Shown here in pieces: positions 8,527 through 17,340 of a DNA stretch of 64,000 nucleotides; within the stretch, counting starts at the first letter, position 1, and every line of letters begins with the position of its first letter. The position numbers and the translations under genes are program-made. The DNA is from Amycolatopsis mongoliensis (lineage in GTDB: Bacteria > Actinomycetota > Actinomycetes > Mycobacteriales > Pseudonocardiaceae): contig NZ_CP127295.1 in the NCBI RefSeq assembly GCF_030285665.1, forward strand, positions 8,494,001 to 8,558,000, in the 5' to 3' direction. Under the pieces are notes generated by a model. The model saw only the letters and a list, made by a program, of their open reading frames with translations, had not been told where the DNA came from and did no database searches.

Positions 8527-10308
8527 TCAGGCCTCCTTCACGTTCGCGCGGCCGACCGTGGTCGACTTCTTACGCTGCGAACCCACTTGCTGCACGGCGC
8601 CGAGGCCCAGGTGCCTCGGATTGGACAGGAACGACGACTTGGACGTGGACACCATGGCCACCAGCGGGTGCGTCACCAGGTAGACGACCACCAGGTCGAG
8701 CACGGTGGACATGCCGAGGGTGAACGCGAAGCCCTGCACGTCGCCGACCGCGATGACGTACAGGATCGCCGCGGCCAGGAAGCTCACGCCGTCCGAGGCC
8801 AGGATGGTGCGCCGGGCGCGGACCCAGCCGCGCGGCACCGCGGACCGGAACGTCCGGCCCTCCCGGATCTCGTCTTTCAGCCGTTCGAAGTAGATGACGA
8901 ACGAGTCCGCCGTGATCCCGATCGCGATGATCAGGCCGGCGATGCCCGCGAGGTCCAGCGTGTACCCGATCCAGCGGCCGAGCAGCACCAGCACCGCGAA
9001 GATCAGCGCGCCGGACAGCGCCAGCGACAGGATGGTCAGCACGCCGAGCAGCCGGTAGTAGAACAGGCAGTAGATGAACACCACCAGCAGGCCGATGCCG
9101 CCGGCGATGAGCCCGGCCTGCAGCGAGGCCAGGCCGAGGGTCGCCGACACGGTGGTCGCGTCCGACGACGCGAACGACAGCGGCAGCGAGCCGTACTTGA
9201 GGATGTCCGAGAGGTCCTTCGCCTCGGACTGCGTGAACTTGCCGGTGATCTGGGTGTTGCCGTCGAGGATGGCCACCTGGATGTTCGGCGCGGACACGAC
9301 CTGCGTGTCGAGCACGAAGGCCGCCTGCTGGCCGGTGTTCTTCGAGGTGAAGTCCGCCCAGATCTTGGTTCCCTCGCTCTTGAAGCTGAGGTTCACCACC
9401 CACTGGCCGCGCTGCTGGTCGTAGCCCGAGGTCGAGTCGGCGATCTCGGTGCCCGGCAGGAACTCCGGCTCCAGCAGGTACTTGTACGTGTCGTGGTCAC
9501 CGCAGGCGACCAGCGGCAGCTTCGGGTCGTCGTTGCCCTCGAGGGGGTCCTTGGCGTTGGGCGCGCAGGTGAGCGACGCCATCGCCTTCGCGACGAGCTC
9601 CTGGTTCGGCTGACCGTCGGCACCGATCAGCTTCGGGTCCTGGCGGACCGCCTTCGCCGCCTGGATCTCCTTCGCGGTCTCCGCGTCGACGGAGCCGTCC
9701 GTCGGGGCCGGGGCCTGGCTCGACGCGGGCGGCGGCGTGCTGCTGCTCGGCGGGGCCGGCGTGGTGCTCTGCTGCTGCGCGGGCGCCGCGGCGGGGGCAC
9801 CGCCACCACCGGCGGCCGGGCTCGACGGCGGGGTGCTGGAGCTGGCCGGCGGCGCCGAGCTGCTCGGGGCACCCGAGGTCGGCGTGCCCGTGGCCGGCGG
9901 CGGCGTGGTCTGCGGCGGCACGACCGGCTGCGTCGCGTTCGCGACGACCTTCCGGAAGCCGAGCTTCGCGGTCTTGCCCAGGTTCTTCGCCTGGTCGCCC
10001 TGCTCGCCGGGGACGGTGATGACGACGTTGTTGCCGTCGAGGAGGACCTCGGTGCCGCTGACGCCGATCCCGTTGACGCGCCGCTCGATGATCTGGCGGG
10101 CCTGGTTCAGGGACTCCCGGGTCGGCTGGCCCCCGTCGGGGGTGCGGGCGGTGAGCGTGACGCGGGTGCCGCCCTGCAGGTCGATGCCCAGCTTCGGGGT
10201 CGGCTTGTGGTTGCCGGTGAGGAACACCAGCGCGTACAGCACGATCACGATCAGGGCGAACAGGGCGAGATAGCGTCCCGGGCGGAGATGCCCGGCTGAA
10301 GCTGCCAC
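8527..10308 (-). CDS. secD: protein translocase subunit SecD
   Basis: 593-aa SecD. GTG at 10308 gives VAASAGHLRPGRYLALFALIVIVLYALVFL, a first transmembrane helix; GAGGAG lies 11 nt upstream. LGIDLQGGTRVTL is the family signature. The periplasmic part contains a long Pro/Ser/Ala-rich linker (about residues 135-210, encoded in a low-complexity stretch around 9700-9900), common in actinobacterial SecD. Five more helices follow, with GITADSFVIYFERLKDE conserved. It acts with SecF and YajC. A strong hairpin separates it from yajC, so it may have its own promoter. Confidence 0.95.
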   Translation of the reverse strand: MAASAGHLRPGRYLALFALIVIVLYALVFLTGNHKPTPKLGIDLQGGTRVTLTARTPDGGQPTRESLNQARQIIERRVNGIGVSGTEVLLDGNNVVITVPGEQGDQAKNLGKTAKLGFRKVVANATQPVVPPQTTPPPATGTPTSGAPSSSAPPASSSTPPSSPAAGGGGAPAAAPAQQQSTTPAPPSSSTPPPASSQAPAPTDGSVDAETAKEIQAAKAVRQDPKLIGADGQPNQELVAKAMASLTCAPNAKDPLEGNDDPKLPLVACGDHDTYKYLLEPEFLPGTEIADSTSGYDQQRGQWVVNLSFKSEGTKIWADFTSKNTGQQAAFVLDTQVVSAPNIQVAILDGNTQITGKFTQSEAKDLSDILKYGSLPLSFASSDATTVSATLGLASLQAGLIAGGIGLLVVFIYCLFYYRLLGVLTILSLALSGALIFAVLVLLGRWIGYTLDLAGIAGLIIAIGITADSFVIYFERLKDEIREGRTFRSAVPRGWVRARRTILASDGVSFLAAAILYVIAVGDVQGFAFTLGMSTVLDLVVVYLVTHPLVAMVSTSKSSFLSNPRHLGLGAVQQVGSQRKKSTTVGRANVKEA

Positions 10309-10424
10309 GGTGCTTCGGTCTCCTCGGACGGGGTGGACCCCAAAGTTGCGGTGCCCGCCCGGAGGGTTACCGGGAGGGACTGTGTGCGATTCACTCCCGG
10401 GCACGGGTATGACGGCGGACACGC

Positions 10425-10456
10425 ACGCAGCACCGAGACACTACTCGGTGCTGCGT
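10425..10456. terminator. hairpin between yajC and secD
   Basis: Perfect 13-bp stem (ACGCAGCACCGAG and its complement) with a 6-nt loop. It lies just below the yajC stop on the minus strand without a clear T-run. It probably attenuates read-through from yajC into secD. Confidence 0.6.
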
Positions 10457-10526
10457 GAGCCCGGCGTGCGAGGCCACACCGACTTTCGTCGGAGGTTTCC
10501 GCGGCCCGCCCAGGGTGCCGCGGGGG

Positions 10527-10937
10527 TTACTTCTTGCCGTGCTCCAGCGGGGGCGCCACCTGAGCGGTGGTCTGCGGCTCGTCGTCGTTCTTGATGCCGG
10601 AGCCCGACTCGATGATCGACTCCTCGGCGGGAGCGTCCGACACCTCGTCGGTGGCGTCCTCTTCGGTCTCGACGACCGGCTCGACCTTCTCGCGGACCGC
10701 GAGCCGCAGCCAGGTGGTGACCACGCCGGGGGCGATCTCGATGTCGATCGTGTTGTCGCCGGAGGCGTCGGCGACGGTGCCGTAAAGACCCGAGGTGGTC
10801 ATCACGCGGTCACCGGGCGCCAGGCTGCTCTGCAGGTCCTGCTGCGCGGCCTGCTGCTTCTTCTGCTTTCGCGTGCTCATCACCAGCGGCACGGCGAGGA
10901 CGAGCACGAGCAGCAGGGGCAGCAATAGCTGTTGCAT
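10527..10937 (-). CDS. yajC: preprotein translocase subunit YajC
   Basis: 136-aa accessory of the SecDF complex. The single N-terminal helix (QQLLLPLLLVLVLAVPLVM) is followed by RKQKKQQ and the typical LAPGDRVMTTSGLYGTV core, then a long acidic tail (EPVVETEEDATDEVSD) seen in actinobacteria. ATG at 10937 is preferred over an upstream start because GGAG sits 6 nt before it. It lies upstream of secD and secF in the usual order. Confidence 0.93.
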   Translation of the reverse strand: MQQLLLPLLLVLVLAVPLVMSTRKQKKQQAAQQDLQSSLAPGDRVMTTSGLYGTVADASGDNTIDIEIAPGVVTTWLRLAVREKVEPVVETEEDATDEVSDAPAEESIIESGSGIKNDDEPQTTAQVAPPLEHGKK

Positions 10938-11056
10938 GATTCTCCGTTCGACGGACACCGGGCCCAGCCGAAATGTCCGGTTTTTGGGTATGTGCTCCTG
11001 TCAAGTGTGCCAGGTACCAGCGCGGACGCCAGCACCCACCCGCCGGTTCCGGCCGC

Positions 11057-12130
11057 TCAGTCCTGCTCGAACGGCGAGAGCCCGCCCGGGTCGGGGCGCC
11101 CCGGGTGGTCGGCGGGCGGCACCAGGCCGAGGTGCTCCCAGGCGGCCGCCGTGGCGACCCGGCCCCGCGGGGTGCGGGCGAGCATACCGGCGCGCACGAG
11201 GTAGGGCTCGCACACCTCTTCCACAGTGGTCGCCTCCTCCCCCACGGCCACCGCCAGCGTCGAAATCCCGACCGGCCCGCCGCCGAACGACCTGGTCAGC
11301 GCGGTGAGCACCGCCCGGTCGAGCCGGTCGAGACCCAGCTCGTCGACGTCGTAGACGGCCAGCGCCGCGCGGGCGACCTCCACGGTCACCTTGCCGTCGG
11401 CGCGGACCTCGGCGTAGTCGCGGACGCGCCGCAGCAGCCGGTTCGCGATCCGGGGCGTGCCCCGCGAGCGCCCGGCGATCTCCTGGCAGCCGTCGCGGTC
11501 GATCGGGATGTCGAGGATGGTCGCGGCGCGCCGGACGACCAGCTCCAGCTCGGTGTCGGTGTAGAACTCCATCTGGCCGGTGAAGCCGAACCGGTCGCGC
11601 AGCGGGCCCGTCAGCGAACCCGAGCGCGTGGTCGCCCCGACCAGCGTGAACGGCGCGATCTCCAGCGGGATGCTGGTGGCGCCCGGGCCCTTGCCGACGA
11701 CGACGTCGACCCGGAAGTCCTCCATCGCGAGGTAGAGCATCTCCTCGGCGGGGCGGGCGATCCGGTGGATCTCGTCGATGAACAGGACGTCGCCGGGCGC
11801 GAGGTTGGACAGCATCGCAGCGAGGTCGCCGGCCCGCTCCAGCGCGGGCCCGGAGGTGATCCGGATGGCCGCGCCCAGCTCGGCGGCGACGATCATCGCC
11901 ATCGACGTCTTGCCCAGCCCGGGCGGGCCGGACAGCAGGACGTGGTCGGGCGGCACCCCGCGGCGGCGCGCGCTCTCCAGCACCAGCTCCAGCTGCTCGC
12001 GCACGCGCGGCTGGCCGACGAACTCGTCGAGCTTGCGGGGCCGCAGCGTGCCTTCGACGTCGCCTTCGCCGGTCTGGGCCCACGCCGAGAGGGCGTCGTC
12101 CTCGTCCTCGGTCACGGCCTCATAGTCCAT
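11057..12130 (-). CDS. ruvB: Holliday junction branch-migration helicase RuvB
   Basis: 357-aa AAA+ motor that drives branch migration with RuvA. Walker A is GPPGLGKT (68-75), Walker B is VLFIDEIHR (115-123), sensor 1 is GATTRSG, and the arginine finger lies in [10 protein letters not shown]. The C-terminal winged helix ([16 protein letters not shown]) is present. It starts 9 bases after the ruvA stop and forms a ruvC-ruvA-ruvB operon. Confidence 0.97.
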   Translation of the reverse strand: MDYEAVTEDEDDALSAWAQTGEGDVEGTLRPRKLDEFVGQPRVREQLELVLESARRRGVPPDHVLLSGPPGLGKTSMAMIVAAELGAAIRITSGPALERAGDLAAMLSNLAPGDVLFIDEIHRIARPAEEMLYLAMEDFRVDVVVGKGPGATSIPLEIAPFTLVGATTRSGSLTGPLRDRFGFTGQMEFYTDTELELVVRRAATILDIPIDRDGCQEIAGRSRGTPRIANRLLRRVRDYAEVRADGKVTVEVARAALAVYDVDELGLDRLDRAVLTALTRSFGGGPVGISTLAVAVGEEATTVEEVCEPYLVRAGMLARTPRGRVATAAAWEHLGLVPPADHPGRPDPGGLSPFEQD

Positions 12131-12139
12131 GAAGGGGCC

Positions 12140-12733
12140 CTACCGCTTCCGGCCGAGGGTCGCCAGCGCGGCGCGCAGCACGCTGGCCGTCGTGTGGCCG
12201 TCGCCGTCGGCGAGGACCTTGTCCACGGCCTGCTCGGCCTGCTTGGCCGGGAACCCGAGCCCGGCCAGCGCCTCGACGACCTCCGCGCGCAGGGCACCGG
12301 GTGCGGTGACGGCGGGCAGGTCGCCGCCGCCGAGCGCGGTCACCTTGTCGCGCAGCTCGAGCGTGAGCCGTTCGGCGCCCTTGCGGCCGATGCCCGGCAC
12401 CGAGGTGAGCACCGTGATGTTGCCCTCGACCAGCGCGGCCCGCAGCTTGTCGGGGTCGAGCACGGCGAGGGTGGCCAGCGCGAGCCGCGGCCCGATCCCG
12501 GACACGGTCTGCAGCAGCCCGAACAGCTCCCGCGCGTCGGCGTCGGCGAAGCCGAACAGCGTCAGCGAGTCCTCGCGCACGACCAGCGCGGTGTGCAGCC
12601 GGGCCTCCTCGCCGCGCCGCAGGGTGGCCAGCGTCGCCGGGGTGGCCTGGACGGCGAAGCCGACCCCGCCGACCTCGACCACGACGTGGTCCAAGCCGAC
12701 CGAAAGGACTTCCCCGCGTACCGACGAGATCAT
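12140..12733 (-). CDS. ruvA: Holliday junction DNA-binding protein RuvA
   Basis: 197-aa protein that binds four-way junctions as a tetramer and loads RuvB. N-terminal OB fold ([10 protein letters not shown]...[10 protein letters not shown]), two helix-hairpin-helix motifs ([28 protein letters not shown]) and a C-terminal RuvB-binding three-helix domain ([16 protein letters not shown]) are all recognisable. The ATG overlaps the ruvC TGA (ATGA at 12730-12733), so the two are coupled. Confidence 0.97.
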   Translation of the reverse strand: MISSVRGEVLSVGLDHVVVEVGGVGFAVQATPATLATLRRGEEARLHTALVVREDSLTLFGFADADARELFGLLQTVSGIGPRLALATLAVLDPDKLRAALVEGNITVLTSVPGIGRKGAERLTLELRDKVTALGGGDLPAVTAPGALRAEVVEALAGLGFPAKQAEQAVDKVLADGDGHTTASVLRAALATLGRKR

Positions 12734-13356
12734 CGTGCTGCTCCAGGCTTCTTCGTCTTGGTCATCGTGGCCGGCTTGGCGGCCGTGGTCTTCGAAGCTT
12801 GCTTGGCCGCCGCGGCCAGCCGGGCCTTGTGCGTGCGGGCCATCTCGGCCGCCCGCGCTTCGGCTTCGGCGAGCCGGGCGCGCATCGGCTCGCGCCAGAG
12901 GTGGCAGATGGCCAGGGCCAGCGCGTCGGCGGCGTCGGCGGGGTGCGGGGCGACCTCGAGGTTGAGCAGGCGCATCACCATGGCGGTGACCTGCGCCTTG
13001 TCCGCCCGGCCCGACCCGCTGACCGCGGCCTTCACCTCGCTCGGCGTGTGGAAGACGACGGGCAGGCCCCGCCGCGCGGCGGCCAGGGCGACCACGCCGC
13101 CGGCCTGCGCGGTGCCCATCGCGGTCCGGACGTTGTGCTGGGCGAAGACGCGCTCGACCGCCACGGCCGCCGGCTTGTACCTGTCCATCCACCGCTCGAC
13201 CTCGTCGGAGATGCCGAGCAGCCGGTGCGCCAGGTCGGCGTCGGCCGGCGTCCGCACGACGTCGACGGCGACGCAGCGGACGGCCCGGCCCTTGCCACCG
13301 TCGACCACCCCCAGGCCGCACCTGGTCAGACCGGGGTCGACCCCGAGCACCCGCAC
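12730..13356 (-). CDS. ruvC: crossover junction endodeoxyribonuclease RuvC
   Basis: 208-aa resolvase that cleaves Holliday junctions. The N terminus [14 protein letters not shown] carries the first catalytic Asp (D7); [10 protein letters not shown] carries the Glu; [12 protein letters not shown] carries the last Asp pair. The core ends near residue 160. A 45-residue Ala/Lys-rich tail follows ([19 protein letters not shown]...), longer than in E. coli but common in actinobacteria and probably disordered. GTG start; first gene of the ruvCAB unit. Confidence 0.96.
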   Translation of the reverse strand: MRVLGVDPGLTRCGLGVVDGGKGRAVRCVAVDVVRTPADADLAHRLLGISDEVERWMDRYKPAAVAVERVFAQHNVRTAMGTAQAGGVVALAAARRGLPVVFHTPSEVKAAVSGSGRADKAQVTAMVMRLLNLEVAPHPADAADALALAICHLWREPMRARLAEAEARAAEMARTHKARLAAAAKQASKTTAAKPATMTKTKKPGAAR

Positions 13357-13430
13357 GCGTTCTCCCTCTCACCGCGAACACCAGTTCGAGCTAGCAGGCT
13401 ACTTGGCGCGCCTGCGGCAGGATGGGAGAC

Positions 13431-13871
13431 ATGCCGCAGCCCTCGGATTTCGTCACCCACCTGGGTCTTGAGCCCCTGCCGGTCGAAGGCGGGCGGTGGG
13501 CGCAGAGCTGGCGCTCGGAGACCGGGTCCGCGATCTACTACCTGCTCGTCGCGCCGGAGTTCTCCGCGCCGCACCGGCTGGACCGCGTCGAGGTCTACGC
13601 CCACCACGCCGGCGCGCCCGCCGCGATGCTGCTGCTGCACCCGGACGGCTCGGTCGAGCGGCCCGTGCTCGGCACCGACGTCGCCGCCGGGGAGCGCCCG
13701 CAGGTCGTCGTGCCCGCCGGGACGTGGCAGGCCACGGTCACGCGCGGGGAGTGGAGCCTGCTCGGGACGGTCGTCGTGCCGCCCTACACCGACGACTGCG
13801 TGGAGTTCGCTTCGGCTTCGGAGCTGGCCGAGCGGTATCCGGAAGCGGCCGCCGACCTGCGGATGTTCTAG
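13431..13871 (+). CDS. cupin-fold protein, DUF985 family
   Basis: 146-aa single-domain protein resembling the DUF985/cupin_5 family: LGLEPLPVEGGRWAQSW, then IYYLLVAPEFSAPHRLDRVEVYAHHAG and LHPDGSV. Such proteins adopt a beta-barrel and sometimes bind metal or sugars; no reaction is established for this group. ATG at 13431 is chosen because AGGA lies 10 nt upstream, while the in-frame ATG at 13422 directly abuts that site. Its stop shares CTAG with the convergent gene. Confidence 0.8.
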   Translation: MPQPSDFVTHLGLEPLPVEGGRWAQSWRSETGSAIYYLLVAPEFSAPHRLDRVEVYAHHAGAPAAMLLLHPDGSVERPVLGTDVAAGERPQVVVPAGTWQATVTRGEWSLLGTVVVPPYTDDCVEFASASELAERYPEAAADLRMF

Positions 13872-14419
13872 GGGCCGTCGACGCCGGGGGTCCAGCTCTC
13901 CGGGTCACCGCTCCCGGTGAGCACCAGCTGCCACTGGGCGAAACCGTCCGGCGCGTCCGGGTGCCAGGGGAACTTGCCCTCCGGCGTCGCGACGATCAGC
14001 TGCAGCGCCGGGAAGTCGCCGTCCGGGTAGATGAGGAACGCTGTGCCGAAGTACTCGGGGTAGTGCCCCTTGTTGACGCGCTCGAGGACGACCGGGACGC
14101 CTTCGAAGAAGTCGTCGTAGCGCTTGCCGACCTCGAAGATCTCACCGTTGGCCGCGCGGTCGACGTAGGCGTCGAGCAGGACCTGGCCCATCTGGTCGGG
14201 CAGTCCGATCACGACGGCCTCGGGCACGCTGTGCAGCGCCCACGCGCAGGCGGTGAAGCAGTAGCCGGCACCCTCGTCGTCGCCCGCGACCGTGATGACC
14301 GCGTTGCCGCGTTCCTTCGCCTGCGTCTCGATCCATTCGATCAAGCGCAGTTCGTCCGCGGAGAGTTCGGCGGTGATGTCGGCGGAAGCGGCGGGGGTCG
14401 TCGAGGTCACGGCGCACAT
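13868..14419 (-). CDS. DUF4262-like protein
   Basis: 183-aa soluble protein. GNAVITVAGDDEGAGYCFTACAWALHSVPEAVVIGLPDQMGQVLLDAYVD has the layout of DUF4262 proteins, and a conserved-looking C-terminal FPWHPDAPDGFAQWQLVL follows. No catalytic residues are recognised and function is unknown. ATG at 14419 or the GTG four codons later are both possible; neither has a strong ribosome site. It lies downstream of yebC, beyond a strong hairpin, and converges on the DUF985 gene. Confidence 0.7.
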   Translation of the reverse strand: MCAVTSTTPAASADITAELSADELRLIEWIETQAKERGNAVITVAGDDEGAGYCFTACAWALHSVPEAVVIGLPDQMGQVLLDAYVDRAANGEIFEVGKRYDDFFEGVPVVLERVNKGHYPEYFGTAFLIYPDGDFPALQLIVATPEGKFPWHPDAPDGFAQWQLVLTGSGDPESWTPGVDGP

Positions 14420-14446
14420 TCTGCCTGACGAGCTCGCCCCCGCCCA

Positions 14447-14479
14447 GTGTCCGGGCCGGAAAGTTTCCGGCCCGGACAC
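14447..14479. terminator. perfect hairpin downstream of yebC
   Basis: A 16-bp perfect inverted repeat around a single central G (arms GTGTCCGGGCCGGAAA and complement). It lies 27 bp beyond the yebC stop and before the DUF4262 start, on the minus strand. It probably ends the yebC transcript. Confidence 0.7.
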
Positions 14480-14505
14480 CGAAGTGTTGCGGCGTAAGGC
14501 AAAAC

Positions 14506-15261
14506 TCAGCCGACTTCGGCGAGCACCTCGTCCGACACGTCGAAGTTCGCGTAGACGTTCTGGACGTCGTCGCAGTCTTCGAGGGCGTCGATCAGCTTGA
14601 AGACCTTCTTCGCGCCGTCCGCGTCCAGGGGGACGCTGACCGACGGGAGGAACGTCAGCTCCGCCGACTCGTACTCGAAGCCGGCCTCCTGCAGTGCCTT
14701 GCGCACCGGGACCAGGTCGCCGCCCTCCGAAACGATCTCGAAGCTCTCGTCGAGGTCGTTGACCTCTTCGGCGCCCGCGTCGAGAACCGCCATGAGGACG
14801 TCGTCCTCCGTCGCGTCGCCCTTCGGCATGATCACGACACCCTTGCGGGTGAACATGTACGCGACCGAGCCCGGGTCGGCGAGGGAGCCGTTGTTGCGCG
14901 TGAGCGCGGTGCGGACCTCCATCGCGGCGCGGTTCTTGTTGTCGGTGAGGCACTCGATCAGCACCGCGACGCCGTTGGGGCCGTAGCCCTCGTACGTGAT
15001 GTTCTGCCAGTCGGCGCCGCCGGCCTCTTCGCCGGCGCCGCGCTTGCGGGCGCGCTCGATGTTGTCCTGCGGGACCGAGTTCTTCTTCGCCTTCTGGATG
15101 GCGTCGTAGAGCGTGGGGTTGCCATCCGGGTCGCCACCACCGGTGCCGGTCCGTGCGGCCACCTCGATGTTCTTGATCAACCGCGCGAAGAGCTTGCCGC
15201 GCTTCGCGTCGAGGTTGGCCTTCTTGTGCTTCGTGGTGGCCCACTTGGAGTGGCCGCTCAT
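14506..15261 (-). CDS. yebC: YebC/PmpR-family transcriptional regulator
   Basis: 251-aa protein of usual length starting [37 protein letters not shown], the family hallmark. The three-domain fold continues with [22 protein letters not shown]. YebC-family members act as DNA-binding regulators or, in some bacteria, in translation of proline-rich stretches. It lies between pdxT and ruvC as in mycobacteria, although two extra genes have been inserted next to ruvC here. Confidence 0.95.
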   Translation of the reverse strand: MSGHSKWATTKHKKANLDAKRGKLFARLIKNIEVAARTGTGGGDPDGNPTLYDAIQKAKKNSVPQDNIERARKRGAGEEAGGADWQNITYEGYGPNGVAVLIECLTDNKNRAAMEVRTALTRNNGSLADPGSVAYMFTRKGVVIMPKGDATEDDVLMAVLDAGAEEVNDLDESFEIVSEGGDLVPVRKALQEAGFEYESAELTFLPSVSVPLDADGAKKVFKLIDALEDCDDVQNVYANFDVSDEVLAEVG

Positions 15262-15302
15262 CTCTCCTCCATCTGTTCCGTACCCCGGCCGGGCACCGCG
15301 TC

Positions 15303-15923
15303 TCAGGAAGCCTTCCGCACGAGGTCGACGAACAGCCGGTGCACCCGCACGTCGGGCGTCAGCTCCGGGTGGAACGCGGTCGCCAGCACCGCCCCCTGCC
15401 GGACCGCGACGATCCTAGCGGTCTCGTCCCCCACGCCGGGCACGCCGCTGACCGTGGCCAGCACCTCGACGCCGTCACCGGCTTTCTCGACCCACGGGGC
15501 CCGGATGAACACCGCGTGCACCGGCCCGCCGTCCACCTCGGCGAAGTCGAGGTCGGCCTCGAAGGAGTCGACCTGCCTGCCGAAGGCGTTGCGCCGGACG
15601 ACGACGTCGAGCCCGCCGAGCTGCTGCTGGTCCGGCCGCCCGTCGAGGGTCTGCCGCGCGAGCAGGATCATCCCGGCGCACGAACCGAAGGCGGGCATGC
15701 CTTCGGCGATCCGCGCGCGCAACGGCTCCAGCAGCTCGAAGCCCTCCAGCAACCGCGACATCGTGGTCGACTCGCCGCCGGGCAGCACCAGACCATCCAC
15801 TTCGGACAGCTCAGTGGCCCGGCGCACCGGCTTCGCCCGCGCGCCCGCCTCTTCCAGCATCGCGACGTGCTCCCGCACGGCGCCCTGCATGGCGAGCACA
15901 CCGACGACCGGTTCCGACGACAC
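15303..15923 (-). CDS. pdxT: pyridoxal 5'-phosphate synthase glutaminase subunit
   Basis: 206-aa class I glutaminase that feeds ammonia to PdxS for PLP synthesis. Catalytic triad: Cys82 in FGSCAGM, His185 and Glu187 in FHPELT. The N terminus [17 protein letters not shown] and [11 protein letters not shown] match PdxT closely. GTG start with GGGAGG 4 nt upstream. Unusually, it is separated from pdxS by azlD, azlC and a divergent regulator instead of sitting next to it. Confidence 0.96.
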   Translation of the reverse strand: MSSEPVVGVLAMQGAVREHVAMLEEAGARAKPVRRATELSEVDGLVLPGGESTTMSRLLEGFELLEPLRARIAEGMPAFGSCAGMILLARQTLDGRPDQQQLGGLDVVVRRNAFGRQVDSFEADLDFAEVDGGPVHAVFIRAPWVEKAGDGVEVLATVSGVPGVGDETARIVAVRQGAVLATAFHPELTPDVRVHRLFVDLVRKAS

Positions 15924-16023
15924 CCAACCTCCCGAAAGACCTTCCCACCAGCCTAGACGCTCTGACTCCGGGGCTTACCGGCAGGTCAGCCCCGGTCCCG
16001 GCACCGCTCCTCCCGCGGCAGCC

Positions 16024-16076
16024 GTCTTGAACGAGTCGTCCAAGACCTCCGAAGTCCTGAACGACTCGTTCAAGAC
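16024..16076. repeat. 16-bp perfect inverted repeat, NDSF-type
   Basis: Arms GTCTTGAACGAGTCGT (16024-16039) and the exact complement (16061-16076) around a 21-base centre. Read as codons it yields NESSKTSEVLNDSFKT, close in wording to the hairpin at 29601-29647 (NDSF...NESF), which suggests a shared repeat family. Confidence 0.8.
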
Positions 16077-16153
16077 GTTCGGACCCGCGCCCGCCGAAGC
16101 TGCGCCGGCCGGACCCACCCCCGGCCTTCCCGCCCGGGACCTCCGGGCCACCA

Positions 16154-16238
16154 GCGCCCCAATGTGGCATTGGGTGCGTCCCACGCACCCAATGTGGCGT
16201 TCGGTGCGTCCCACGCACCGAACGCCACATTGGGGCGC
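16154..16238. repeat. three-way-junction inverted repeat
   Basis: Outer 15-bp arms (16154-16168 and 16224-16238, GCGCCCCAATGTGGC) are perfect complements. Between them are two perfect 11-bp hairpins, 16169-16193 and 16199-16223, each with a CCC loop, separated by GTGGC. Nearly every base is paired, giving a Y-shaped fold on either strand. Confidence 0.9.
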
Positions 16239-16262
16239 CGGCAACCGGACAACAACGGCGGC

Positions 16263-16583
16263 TCAGGGCACCCCGGCCAACCTCAACAGCGCCGCCGTCG
16301 CCGCGGCCGCGACGACCACCAGCACGAACGGCGCCTTCCGCCACGCCAGCACCCCGGCCACCAGCACCCCCGCCGGCCGGGCGAAGCCCGCGAACCCGTG
16401 GCCCTCCGTCAGCGCGCTGACCGCGACCAGCGCCGCCAGCAGCACCACCGCCGCCAGGGCCATCAGCCGTTCGGCCCGCGGCGACAGCTTCACCCGGCTG
16501 CGCAGCACCGGCCCGGCGAACCGGAACGCGAACGTCCCCAGCGCCAGCACCGCCGTGCCGATCAGCAGCTCCACCCCGTCCAT
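16263..16583 (-). CDS. azlD: branched-chain amino acid exporter small subunit, AzlD family
   Basis: 106-aa membrane protein with about four hydrophobic segments (VELLIGTAVLALGTFAF, MALAAVVLLAALVAVSAL, AGVLVAGVLAW, VLVVVAAAATAALL) and the AzlD-like FAFRFAGPVL. It should pair with AzlC to export branched-chain amino acids or analogues. Its ATG overlaps the azlC TGA (16582-16585), so the two subunits are coupled. Confidence 0.9.
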   Translation of the reverse strand: MDGVELLIGTAVLALGTFAFRFAGPVLRSRVKLSPRAERLMALAAVVLLAALVAVSALTEGHGFAGFARPAGVLVAGVLAWRKAPFVLVVVAAAATAALLRLAGVP

Positions 16584-17272
16584 CAGCGCGCCTCCTGCAG
16601 TTCGGGTTCCTTCGCCGCGATCCCCACCACGACGCCGGCCAGCGCCAGCAGCACCGGGAGCCCGGCCGGCAGGAACGGCGTCGCGGCCAGCGCGACCAGC
16701 ACGCCCACCAGCACCGGCAGCCGGGCCGCCTGGTCGCGCAGGGACGGAAGGACCAGGGCCAGGAGCACCGCCGGGAACGCCGCGTCGAGGCCGAAGACGT
16801 CGGTGTCCTTGATCGCCGATCCCGCGAACGCGCCGGCCAGCACGCCCGCGTTCCAGCACACGAAGATCCCCACCCCGCAGGCCCAGTAGGCCGCGCGACG
16901 GCGGTGGGCCTCGTCCTGGGCCATCGCGAACGCCACCGTCTCGTCGCTCATCAGGTGGCTGCCGAACAGCCGGGTCCAGCGCTGCCCGACGACGTCGCCG
17001 ACCGCGAAGCCGAACGGCAGGTGCCGGGCGTTGGCCAGCAGCCCGGCCAGCACGGCCGCGAACGGGTTGCCGCCCGCGGCCACGATCCCGATGAACATGA
17101 ACTGCGACGCGCCGGCGAAGACCAGCAGCGACATCAGCATCGGCAGCCACAGCGGGAAGCCCGAGCTCACCGCGATGGCGCCGTAGGACACGCCCACGAG
17201 ACAATCGGCGACGCAGACCAGGCCGATGTCGCGGGCGAGGCCCCGGTCGAGTGTTCGCCATATCGAACGCAT
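16583..17272 (-). CDS. azlC: branched-chain amino acid exporter large subunit, AzlC family
   Basis: 229-aa membrane protein with about eight hydrophobic segments. GVSYGAIAVSSGFPLW, FAGASQFMFIGIVAAGGNP and ANARHLPFG are typical AzlC sequences. It probably exports branched-chain amino acids or azaleucine-like analogues with AzlD. Transcription starts divergently from an XRE-cupin regulator. The gap and the first codons carry three repeats of a TGTTC...GAACR palindrome, implying direct control by that regulator. Confidence 0.92.
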   Translation of the reverse strand: MRSIWRTLDRGLARDIGLVCVADCLVGVSYGAIAVSSGFPLWLPMLMSLLVFAGASQFMFIGIVAAGGNPFAAVLAGLLANARHLPFGFAVGDVVGQRWTRLFGSHLMSDETVAFAMAQDEAHRRRAAYWACGVGIFVCWNAGVLAGAFAGSAIKDTDVFGLDAAFPAVLLALVLPSLRDQAARLPVLVGVLVALAATPFLPAGLPVLLALAGVVVGIAAKEPELQEAR

Positions 17273-17317
17273 GTGTTCTATGGTGAACGTAGGCCCCCGT
17301 GTTCGTCAAGGCGAACA
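17252..17317. promoter_or_regulatory. triple operator between azlC and its regulator
   Basis: Three inverted repeats share one pattern: TGTTCG-N6-CGAACG at 17252-17269, TGTTC-N6-GAACG at 17274-17289 and TGTTCG-N6-CGAACA at 17300-17317. Their centres are about 21 and 27 bp apart. The first lies inside the start of azlC, and the others lie across the divergent promoter region. Confidence 0.75.
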
Positions 17318-17340
17318 GAACGACCGATGGAGCGAACGGC

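Larger units (their letters stand above)
15924..16262. other. intergenic region with two large inverted repeats
   Basis: 339 bp without a convincing gene between pdxT and azlD. Apart from the two elements listed at 16024-16076 and 16154-16238, I see no promoter-like or coding signal. Frames across it give repetitive peptides that reflect the repeats. Confidence 0.7.

Noticed and set aside
9700..9900. low-complexity repeat-like stretch
   Set aside because: It encodes the Pro/Ser/Ala linker of SecD and is not a separate repeat element.
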